This document shows, piece by piece, positions 24,531 to 32,051 of a stretch of 64,000 nt of DNA. Position numbers and translations under genes: made by a program. The DNA is from Streptomyces sp. A0958 (GTDB lineage: Bacteria > Actinomycetota > Actinomycetes > Streptomycetales > Streptomycetaceae): contig NZ_SSBK01000003.1 of the NCBI RefSeq assembly GCF_004795035.1, positions 1-64,000 of the forward strand, read 5' to 3'. The notes under the pieces are model-generated. The model ran no database searches. It was not told where the DNA came from and was given only the letters and a program-made list of their open reading frames with translations. The first letter of the stretch is position 1. Each line of letters opens with the position of its first letter.

Positions 24531-26996
24531 ATGAGCGCGGTGCGTTTCGGCATCCTGGGTCCTCTGGAGGTCAGCGGCGGTGCGCCGCAGGCCGCCAAGT
24601 TGCGGGGTGTCCTGGGGACGCTGCTGGTCCGCGCGAACGAGGTCGTGTCGGTGGACAGCCTCATCGACGAGCTGTGGCCCGACTCCCCGCCGCGCACCGC
24701 CCCGACGACGCTCCAGGTGTACGTGTCCCACCTGCGCAAGGCGCTGCGCACCGCCGATCCGCACCACGGCGCGGAGACGCTGCTGACCCGGCGCCCGGGG
24801 TACCTGGTGCGGGTCACCCCGGACGAGCTCGACGCCACCGCCTTCCTCGACCTGACCCGGCGTGGCCACCGGGCCCTGCACGACGGGGACTTCGCCGCCG
24901 CCGCCGACCTCCAGCGCCGGGCGCTCGTCCTGTGGCGGGGGCCGCTGCTCGGGGACATCCCGCACGGGCCGCTGCTGGAGGGCGCGGCGGTACGGCTGGA
25001 CGAGGCGCGGACCACGGCGCTGGACGAGCGGGTCCGGGCCGAGCTGCACCTCGGGATGCACCGGGAACTCGTACCCGAACTCCACGAGCTGGCGGCGGAG
25101 TACCCGCTGCGCGAGGAGTTCCACGCGCACCTGATGGTGGCGCTCTACCGGTGCGGGCGGCAGGCCGAGGCGCTGCGGGTGTTCACGCAGCTGCGGCAGA
25201 CCCTGGTCGAGGAGCTGGGCATCGAACCGGGCCCGAGGTCCCGCAGGCTCCAGCGGCTCATCCTGGAGGGCGACCCCGCTCTGGCGCGGCCCGAGCCGGC
25301 CGGTGGCGTCGGCGGCCCGGGCGGCGGCGTTCCGGGCGGGGACACCGCGCTGCCCGCCCGCGACCCGTTGTTCGTCGGGCGGGCCGACGAACTCGGCGCC
25401 GTGGAGCGGCTGTTGCGGTCGGCCTCGGACACGGGCGGCGATGTCGTCGCCGTGACGGGCATGCCGGGCGCCGGGAAGACGGCCCTGGCGGTCGAGGCCG
25501 CGCACCGGGCCGCCGACGCCTTCCCCGGCGGCCTGCGCTTCTGGGACCTGGGCGGCGGCGCCGGCCCGACGCGCCCCGCACCCGCGCAGGGCCGCCGGGC
25601 GCTGCTCGTGGTGGACGGCGTGACCTCCGAGGCCGAGGTGAGGCCGCTGCTGCCGCTGGGGTACACCGTGCTGCTCACCGCGCGCCGGGTGCCGGCCGGG
25701 CTGCCGGGGCTGCGCACGGTGCTCCTCGGGCCGTGGCGCCCGGAGGAGACCCGGCAGCTGGTGCGGCTGTTCGACGGGCACGGCGAGAGCGGCCGGGTCA
25801 CCGCCGAGGAGGCCGGGGCCGTCGCCGAACTCTGCGGCCGGCTACCGCTCGCCGTGCGGGCCGCCGCCGCCCAGCTCGCGGCCCGGCCGCACTGGACCTG
25901 CGCCACGCTGACCGTTCGGCTGCGCGCGGAGGACGGCCGGCTCGACGCGCTGCGCACCGGCGACATCGACGTACGGGCCCGGCTCCTGGCCGCGTACGAA
26001 CAGAGCGCGGACGGGCGGCGCCGGGAGTTCCGGCTGCTGTCCCTGCTGCCGCCGGGCCCCTTCGACGCCGCGCGGGCCGCCGCCGCCCTGGACCTGAGCG
26101 AGGCGCGGGCGCTCGCCGCGCTCGAAGGGCTGGCCGACGACCGGCTGGTGGAGGCGGACCGGGACGCGTGGCGGCTGCCCGAGCTGCTGCGGCTGCTCGC
26201 CGCCGAACGGCTGGCCGACGAGGAGGACCCGGTGAGCGTCCGGGCCGCGGTGCGGCGGGTGTGCCTCGCGTACGCGCGGGACGCGGCGGAGCCCCGGCGC
26301 GCCACCGGGCCGGACGCGCCCGGCCTCGCCCGGCTGGCCCGCACCGCGTACGACGCCGGGCTGTGGGGGCTGACGGTACGGCTGACGGACGGCCTCGCCG
26401 GGTGCGCGCAGCCCGACGCGGACGCCGAGGAGGGGTGCTACGCGCTGGCCCTGGACGCAGCGCGGCGGTGCGCCGACCGCTCGGCCGAGGCCCGGATGCT
26501 GCGGCTGCTCGCCGAACTCGCCTCCCGCTACCGGCGCTCCGAGCGCGCCCGGGACCTGTTCGCGCGGGCCCTGGAGCTGGCCCGGGAGTGCGGCGACGAG
26601 GAGGAGGCGGGGCAGGCGGTGGTGGGCCTGGCCGAACTCCTCCTGGACGGCGGGGCGGCCGGTGAGGCGGCGGGGCTGCTGGAAACCGTCCTGTCCGCGC
26701 CCGGCCACCCCAGGGGCCGTTACGAGGCGGCGCGGGCACGGGCCCTGGTGGCGCTGGCCCAGGACGGCCCGGAGGCGGCCCGGGTGTGGTTCGACGAGTG
26801 CCTGACGCTGGCGGGCGCGCTGGACGACCCCCGGCTGCGGATGTACGCGCGGCGCTCGCTGCGGGCGCTGGACACCCCTGCCGAGGGCCCGGGGGCGGGT
26901 TTCGGGGCCGTGGAGATACGGCCCGGGCTCTGGCGGATTCATCAGGGCGGCCCGTTCACCGGGCCGTCCCCCACCTGGGGAGAACCATGTCGGTAG
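24531..26996 (+). CDS. AfsR/DnrI/RedD (SARP) family regulator with NB-ARC and repeat domains
   Basis: 821 aa. The N-terminal winged-helix domain (about 1-95, ending LTRRPGYLVRV) is followed by the BTAD domain (about 100-245). A nucleotide-binding domain has Walker A GMPGAGKTAL near residue 310 and Walker B RALLVVDGV. The C-terminal third contains TPR-like helices. Large SARPs of this type activate secondary-metabolite genes. The gene is 4 nt after the afsA homologue and overlaps the LuxR gene by 10 nt, so all are one coupled operon. It is the best candidate for pathway-specific activator. Confidence 0.9.
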   Translation: MSAVRFGILGPLEVSGGAPQAAKLRGVLGTLLVRANEVVSVDSLIDELWPDSPPRTAPTTLQVYVSHLRKALRTADPHHGAETLLTRRPGYLVRVTPDELDATAFLDLTRRGHRALHDGDFAAAADLQRRALVLWRGPLLGDIPHGPLLEGAAVRLDEARTTALDERVRAELHLGMHRELVPELHELAAEYPLREEFHAHLMVALYRCGRQAEALRVFTQLRQTLVEELGIEPGPRSRRLQRLILEGDPALARPEPAGGVGGPGGGVPGGDTALPARDPLFVGRADELGAVERLLRSASDTGGDVVAVTGMPGAGKTALAVEAAHRAADAFPGGLRFWDLGGGAGPTRPAPAQGRRALLVVDGVTSEAEVRPLLPLGYTVLLTARRVPAGLPGLRTVLLGPWRPEETRQLVRLFDGHGESGRVTAEEAGAVAELCGRLPLAVRAAAAQLAARPHWTCATLTVRLRAEDGRLDALRTGDIDVRARLLAAYEQSADGRRREFRLLSLLPPGPFDAARAAAALDLSEARALAALEGLADDRLVEADRDAWRLPELLRLLAAERLADEEDPVSVRAAVRRVCLAYARDAAEPRRATGPDAPGLARLARTAYDAGLWGLTVRLTDGLAGCAQPDADAEEGCYALALDAARRCADRSAEARMLRLLAELASRYRRSERARDLFARALELARECGDEEEAGQAVVGLAELLLDGGAAGEAAGLLETVLSAPGHPRGRYEAARARALVALAQDGPEAARVWFDECLTLAGALDDPRLRMYARRSLRALDTPAEGPGAGFGAVEIRPGLWRIHQGGPFTGPSPTWGEPCR

Positions 26997-29224
26997 CGCT
27001 CGGCCCGGATACGGGTCTCGTCGGCAGGGAACTCGAAACCGCCGCGCTGCGGGAGCGGCTGCTGAACCCGTCGGTGCGGCTGGTGACGCTGACCGGACGG
27101 GCCGGTGTGGGCAAGACCCGGCTGGCCCGGGAGGCCGTACGGGAACTCGGCGACGCCTTCGGCCGGGTGGTGGCGCTCGACGCGGCGGCGCCCGGCGACA
27201 GCGGGCCCGACGCGCTGCGGGCGCTCGTGCGGGCACGCACCGGGGGCCGCGCCGGCGAGGCCCCGGGCTCGCGGGTCCTCCTGCTGCTCGACGGCTGCGA
27301 CCACGAGGCCCGCGAGGCCGCCGCCGGGGCCGTCGTGGACCTCGCCGACGACCCGCGCGTGGTGGTGCTGGCCACCGCCGTCGAACCGCTCGGGGTCTAC
27401 GGGGAGCAGCTGCTGCCGCTCGACCCGCTGCCGGTGCCCGGGGACGGCGAACGCGAGGACCCGCACGGCGTGGCCTCGGTGGCGCTCTTCGTGCGCCGGG
27501 CCCGGGACGCCGACCCGTCGTTCGCGCTGACCCTGGAGAACAGCGGGGCCGTCGCGGAGATCTGCACCCTGCTCGGCGGCCTGCCCCTCGCCCTCGAACT
27601 CGCCGCGCTGCGCCTGCGGTTGCTTCCGCCGCATCTGCTCGCGGCCCGGCTGCGCGGCCGTACGACCGTCCTCGCGGGCGGCCCGGTGAACGCGCCCGCC
27701 CGGCACCGCTCGCTCGCCGCGCTCGCCGAGTGGAGCTGCCGCGGTCTCGACCCGGCGGCCGGCGCGCTGCTGGGGCGGCTCTCGGTGTACGAGCCGGGCT
27801 TCGGCCTGGCCGCCGCCGGGCTCGCCGAGGAGGAGGGCCTGGAGCCCCTGATGGACCGGGGGCTGCTCACGGTGGTCGGCGAGGAGCGCGGCGAACTGCG
27901 GCTCGCGGTGCCGGAGCCCGTACGGTCCCACGCGCGCGCCCGGGCGGCGGAGGCGGACGGCGCGGACGCGGCGGCGGACGCGCACGCCGAGCGCTACCGC
28001 CGGCTGGTGGCCGCCGCGCTGCCGGGGCTCGCCGGGACCGGCCAGGACCGGGTGCTGCGGGAGGCGGCGGCCGAGAGCCCGAACGTCCTGGCGGCGCTGC
28101 GTCGCCTGCACGAGCGGGGCGACGGCGAGGCGGCCGCGGTGCTGGTGCTGGGCTGCCGGCTGCCCTGGCTGGCGCAGGGGCGGCTGCGGGAGGGCCTGGA
28201 GTGGTGCGACGCGGTGGCCGAAGGGCGGGGGCAGCAGCTCCCGGAGGCGCTGCGGGCCCGTCTCGCCGACCTGTCCGGGGTGTTCGCGCTGGCGCTGGGC
28301 GACCCGCAGGAGGCCGTACGCCGCCACCGGCGCGCCCTCGCCCTCGGCAAGAGCGTGGGCGACCGCCGGCAGAACGCGCTCGCCTCCCTGAGCCTGGGCA
28401 CCGCCCTGCTGCGGTCCGGTGACGCGGCGGCGGCGCGGAGTGTGCTGGTCACCGCGCACAGCGCGCTGTCCACGATGGGTGTCACCGGGCCCACCGCCGA
28501 GGCGGCGGTCGCGCTGGCCGCCGCCCTGCACGCCGAGGGCGACCGGCGCAAGGCGCAGGACATGCTGGAGAGGGCCGAGGAGACCTTCCGCCGCATCCGG
28601 GACGGGCGGGGGCTCGCCGCCACGCTGCGGGCGCTGGCCGCGACGGCGCTGGAGGGCGACGAGCCGGAGCGGGCCGAGACCGCGCTGAGGGAAGCCCTGC
28701 GGCTGTACCAGGCCATCGACGAACGCACCGAACTCCCTGGTCTGCTGGAGGAGTTCGCGCTGCTGCTACTCCGCACCCAGCCCGCGCAGCGGCCCCGGGC
28801 GGTGCGGCTGCTCGCGGCGGCCGACGTGCTGCGGCAGCGGACCGGCGCCGAGGTCCCGCAGGAGTGGCGCTCGAAGGCGGAGCAGGCCCGTACGGAACTG
28901 GGCGCCCGGCTGGACTGGCCGGACTTCGCGACCGCCTGGGCGGAGGGGGTGCGGATGTCCGCGCCGACGGCGGTGGCCGAGGCGCTGTCCTCGCCCGCCC
29001 CCTCACGCCGCCCGGTCGCCGGGGCGGCGGCCGAGGCGCAGTCCCTCACCCCGCGCCAGGCGCAGGTGGCGCTCCTGGTCGCGGAGGGCCTGACCAACCG
29101 GCACATCGCGGCCCGGCTCGACATCTCGGAGTGGACCGTGGTCAACCACGTCCGCCAGGTGATGCGGCGGCTCGGGTGCAGCTCGCGGGTGCAGGTGGCC
29201 GGGGCGGTGGGGCGATGGGCCTGA
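26987..29224 (+). CDS. LAL-type LuxR regulator with AAA/NB-ARC domain
   Basis: 745 aa from the ATG at 26987, preceded by GGGGAG; the frame stays open upstream inside the SARP gene. Walker A (LTGRAGVGKTRLAREA) is near residue 35, and a STAND-type ATPase covers about 20-300. Helical repeats follow, then a C-terminal LuxR HTH (LTPRQAQVALLVAEGLTNRHIAARLDI). Large ATP-binding LuxR regulators commonly activate antibiotic clusters. The stop overlaps the next start by 10 nt. Confidence 0.88.
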   Translation: MSVALGPDTGLVGRELETAALRERLLNPSVRLVTLTGRAGVGKTRLAREAVRELGDAFGRVVALDAAAPGDSGPDALRALVRARTGGRAGEAPGSRVLLLLDGCDHEAREAAAGAVVDLADDPRVVVLATAVEPLGVYGEQLLPLDPLPVPGDGEREDPHGVASVALFVRRARDADPSFALTLENSGAVAEICTLLGGLPLALELAALRLRLLPPHLLAARLRGRTTVLAGGPVNAPARHRSLAALAEWSCRGLDPAAGALLGRLSVYEPGFGLAAAGLAEEEGLEPLMDRGLLTVVGEERGELRLAVPEPVRSHARARAAEADGADAAADAHAERYRRLVAAALPGLAGTGQDRVLREAAAESPNVLAALRRLHERGDGEAAAVLVLGCRLPWLAQGRLREGLEWCDAVAEGRGQQLPEALRARLADLSGVFALALGDPQEAVRRHRRALALGKSVGDRRQNALASLSLGTALLRSGDAAAARSVLVTAHSALSTMGVTGPTAEAAVALAAALHAEGDRRKAQDMLERAEETFRRIRDGRGLAATLRALAATALEGDEPERAETALREALRLYQAIDERTELPGLLEEFALLLLRTQPAQRPRAVRLLAAADVLRQRTGAEVPQEWRSKAEQARTELGARLDWPDFATAWAEGVRMSAPTAVAEALSSPAPSRRPVAGAAAEAQSLTPRQAQVALLVAEGLTNRHIAARLDISEWTVVNHVRQVMRRLGCSSRVQVAGAVGRWA

Positions 29225-30909
29225 CCCGGGGCACCGGCACGGCGGAGCGCCGCGTCCTGGAGCTGACCGCACCCGACGAGGTCGTCCGGCGGTTCCGGGC
29301 GGCCGGGTGGTGGCGCGAGGAAACCTTCCTGGACGACCTGCGCCGCACCGCGGCCGGTGCGCCGGGGCGGCCGGCGATCGTCGCGGAGCGGGTGCTGCGC
29401 CCGGAGGGCAGGCGCCGGACCACCGTGACGTACGGACAGCTCGCCGTGTACGTCGACCGGTTCGCCGCCGCCCTGGCCTCGCTCGGGGTCGCGCCGGGCG
29501 ATCCGGTCGCCTACCAGCTGCCGAACTGGTGGGAGACGGCCGCCCTCACCCTGGCCTGCTGGCGGGCCGGGGCGCTCGCCGTGCCCGTACTGCCGACCGT
29601 ACGGGCACACGGGCTCCGGCGAATCCTGGACGGAACCCGGGCCCGGGTGTGCGTGGTCCCCGACACCTGGGAGGGCTTCGCGCACGCCGAGGCCCTGGCG
29701 GATCTCGCCCCCGGGCTGCCCTGGCTGCGCCACCGGGTGGTGCTGGGGGACGCGGCGGCGACCGGGGCCATCGACTTCACGGCGTACTTCGCCCGCACCC
29801 CGCACGAACGGACCGGGGCGGGCCGGCGCGGCCGGCCGCTGCCGGGGCGCGCCGACCGGCCCGCGCTGCTGATCAGCGTGATGGGGCTGCGGGACGCCTA
29901 CACCTCCGTGCTGCACTCCCCCGACACGCTGTACGCCAACATCTCCGCCCAGCACCACCCCGAGGGGCCGGGGCAACGGCCCGGCGAGGTCTTCCTCAGC
30001 ACCCTGCCGCTGACCTCGCTGGCCTCGCTGATCTACACCGTGTGCTGGCCGCTGGCGGTCGGCGGTACGGGTGTCTGGCAGGACGTGTGGGACCCCGGCC
30101 GGTGCCTGGACCTGATGGCGGACGCCGGGGTCGACCAGGTGTACGCGGAACCCGCCTACTTCGCCGAACTGCTCACCACCCGGCGCCAGCGGCCCCGGGA
30201 CCTGGACCGGCTGCGGCTGGTGCTCTCCGGGGGCCGCACCAGCACCCCGGAACCGTTGGCGGCCGAGCTGCGGGAGGTGTTCGGGGTGTCGGTGCTCTCC
30301 GCGTGGGGGGCGCCGGAGCTGGGCATGGGCGCCCTGTCGGAGGGGGCCGGGGGCGCCGGGCTGCTGCGGGGTCTGGAGGTGCTGGCCGAGGGCGGTACGG
30401 ACCCCGCTACGCTCCGGGTCCGCGGCCCCTCCGTGGCCCTGGCGACCTGGCGGCACGGGGTCGCGGCACCCGTGGCCACCTGGGAGGAGGGGGACGGCTG
30501 GCTGGACACCGGCGACCTCGCGACGACGGACGCCGGGGGCGGCATCCGGGTCCTGGCCAGGGCGGGGACCCGGACCGGGGCGATCTTCATGGTGCCGGTC
30601 GCCGAGGTGGAGGAGGGCCTGCTGACCCACCCCCGGGTGGGCGAGGCGGCGGTGGTCGCCTACACCGACCCGGAGCACGGGGAGCTGCCCTGCGCGGTGG
30701 TGGTGCCGGCCGCCTGGGACCGGCCGCCCGGACCGGCCGAGCTGCGCGAACACCTCACCGCGCTGGGCATCGCCGAGGCGTTCCTGCCGACGCGCCTCGA
30801 GATCGTCGGCGCGCTGCCCCGCGACGAGCACGGCAGGCTGCGCCGGGCCGCCCTGCGCTCCTGGCTGCTCCGCGCCCACCCGGGCAGCCCGAGGCCGTCC
30901 CCCGCGTGA
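29215..30909 (+). CDS. degenerate AMP-dependent acyl-CoA synthetase-like protein
   Basis: 564 aa, ATG overlapping the LuxR stop. Overall it aligns with long acyl-CoA ligases: VTYGQLAVYVDRFAAALASLGVAPGDPVAYQLPNW is split across the N-domain, and WLDTGDLATTD matches motif A7. Key motifs are lost. The ATP-binding Ser/Thr/Gly-rich P-loop expected near residue 220 reads LLISVMGLRDAYTS. The YGxTE position reads WGAPELGMG. The catalytic C-terminal Gly-Lys is GRLRR. It probably cannot adenylate a substrate and may bind one, act as a partner, or be evolving to a new role. Confidence 0.8.
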   Translation: MGLTRGTGTAERRVLELTAPDEVVRRFRAAGWWREETFLDDLRRTAAGAPGRPAIVAERVLRPEGRRRTTVTYGQLAVYVDRFAAALASLGVAPGDPVAYQLPNWWETAALTLACWRAGALAVPVLPTVRAHGLRRILDGTRARVCVVPDTWEGFAHAEALADLAPGLPWLRHRVVLGDAAATGAIDFTAYFARTPHERTGAGRRGRPLPGRADRPALLISVMGLRDAYTSVLHSPDTLYANISAQHHPEGPGQRPGEVFLSTLPLTSLASLIYTVCWPLAVGGTGVWQDVWDPGRCLDLMADAGVDQVYAEPAYFAELLTTRRQRPRDLDRLRLVLSGGRTSTPEPLAAELREVFGVSVLSAWGAPELGMGALSEGAGGAGLLRGLEVLAEGGTDPATLRVRGPSVALATWRHGVAAPVATWEEGDGWLDTGDLATTDAGGGIRVLARAGTRTGAIFMVPVAEVEEGLLTHPRVGEAAVVAYTDPEHGELPCAVVVPAAWDRPPGPAELREHLTALGIAEAFLPTRLEIVGALPRDEHGRLRRAALRSWLLRAHPGSPRPSPA

Positions 30910-30915
30910 GGAAGG

Positions 30916-31875
30916 TCATTCGCAGCCGGCCACCCGGCGGGCGAAGGCGACGAGTTCGGTGCGCCAGCGCGGGGAGACGGGGGCGGCGGCCACCGCCGCG
31001 TCGGCGCGGGCGAGGAGCCCGGCGATGGTCTCCTCGGCCTTCTCCCGGGCCTCCGCGTCGAAGAAGATGTCCCGCAGGAACTGGGCGTCGCCGTCGAAGC
31101 CCGGCCCGCCCCGCAGGAATCCGCGAATCCGCCAGGCCGCGTGCAGGGCGCGCGCGTACCCCTCGTACGGCTCGCGCAGATCGTCCCGGCCCGCGAGAGC
31201 GGCGCCGATCAGCAGGGCGTGGCGCAGCCCGTACCAGCCTGCCGCGCAGCCGTCGCCGCAGCCGTCGAGACACTGCCCCGGCCAGGCGTCGTCCAGGTAC
31301 TCCGTCGCGGCGGCGGCCTCGGCGTGCGCGCCGATGGTGCGTTCGGTGCGCAGGCTGTCCCACAACTCCCGGGCCGGGTACGGCAGCCGGGCCGCGATGC
31401 GGTCCCCGTAGGCCACGGCGAGGTCGCCCGCGAGGACGGCGGTGCCCTCCCCGAAGCGGCGGGACTCGCCGCGCCAGCCGTTGCGTTCGTGTTCGGCGGC
31501 GTGGCTGATGTGCAGGGTGGGGATGCCCCGCCGCAGGGTCGCGTTCTTGCGGACGTCGTCCCGGATCATCAGGCAGGTGTCGATGAGTTCGAGGGCGGCG
31601 CAGGCGGCCACCACGTCCTCGCCCGCCGGGTCGCCGCCGGCCGCGAGGTAGCCGGTGAGGCAGATGACGGGGTGGGCCCGCTCGGCCCCGGCCTGGACCA
31701 GCTCGGCCACGCCCGCCACCAGCACCGCGCTGCGCGGATCGGCCGTACGGCGGCTCCGGGACTCGTCCGCGAGGAGGCGGGCGAGCCGTTCCTCGACCCG
31801 GTCGAGCATGGCGTCACGCAGCTGTCCCGGGGTCGCCGCGCTCCCCGGCCGGCCATGCGTGGGTGTGGTGGTCAT
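30916..31875 (-). CDS. polyprenyl synthetase-like protein without intact Asp-rich motifs
   Basis: 319 aa, ATG preceded by GGGAGGG. The trans-prenyltransferase helix pattern is clear: ALELIDTCLMIRDDVRKN then LRRGIPTLH occupies the position of FARM (LIHDDxxD...RRGxPTxH). However, the first motif is DDVRK rather than DDxxD. The second Asp-rich motif is replaced by a stretch reading FLRDIFFD. Lysine/arginine contacts around LRRG remain. Condensation of allylic and isopentenyl diphosphate needs both Asp clusters for magnesium, so activity is doubtful. It diverges functionally from true synthases and sits between regulator genes. Confidence 0.75.
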   Translation of the reverse strand: MTTTPTHGRPGSAATPGQLRDAMLDRVEERLARLLADESRSRRTADPRSAVLVAGVAELVQAGAERAHPVICLTGYLAAGGDPAGEDVVAACAALELIDTCLMIRDDVRKNATLRRGIPTLHISHAAEHERNGWRGESRRFGEGTAVLAGDLAVAYGDRIAARLPYPARELWDSLRTERTIGAHAEAAAATEYLDDAWPGQCLDGCGDGCAAGWYGLRHALLIGAALAGRDDLREPYEGYARALHAAWRIRGFLRGGPGFDGDAQFLRDIFFDAEAREKAEETIAGLLARADAAVAAAPVSPRWRTELVAFARRVAGCE

Positions 31876-32051
31876 GGTGCCCTCCCTGGTGGGCTACGGC
31901 CTCATGACCGACCTTCCAGGCACCGCCCCCGGTGAACCTCTTCGGCCCGCGGGCAGGGGGTCCGCACGGCGAATGTGGGGTCGGGGCATACCAGTTGCCT
32001 GCCATGGCCGGGTGGACCACGGCGCCGGACTGCTACGACCTTGCCATGCCG

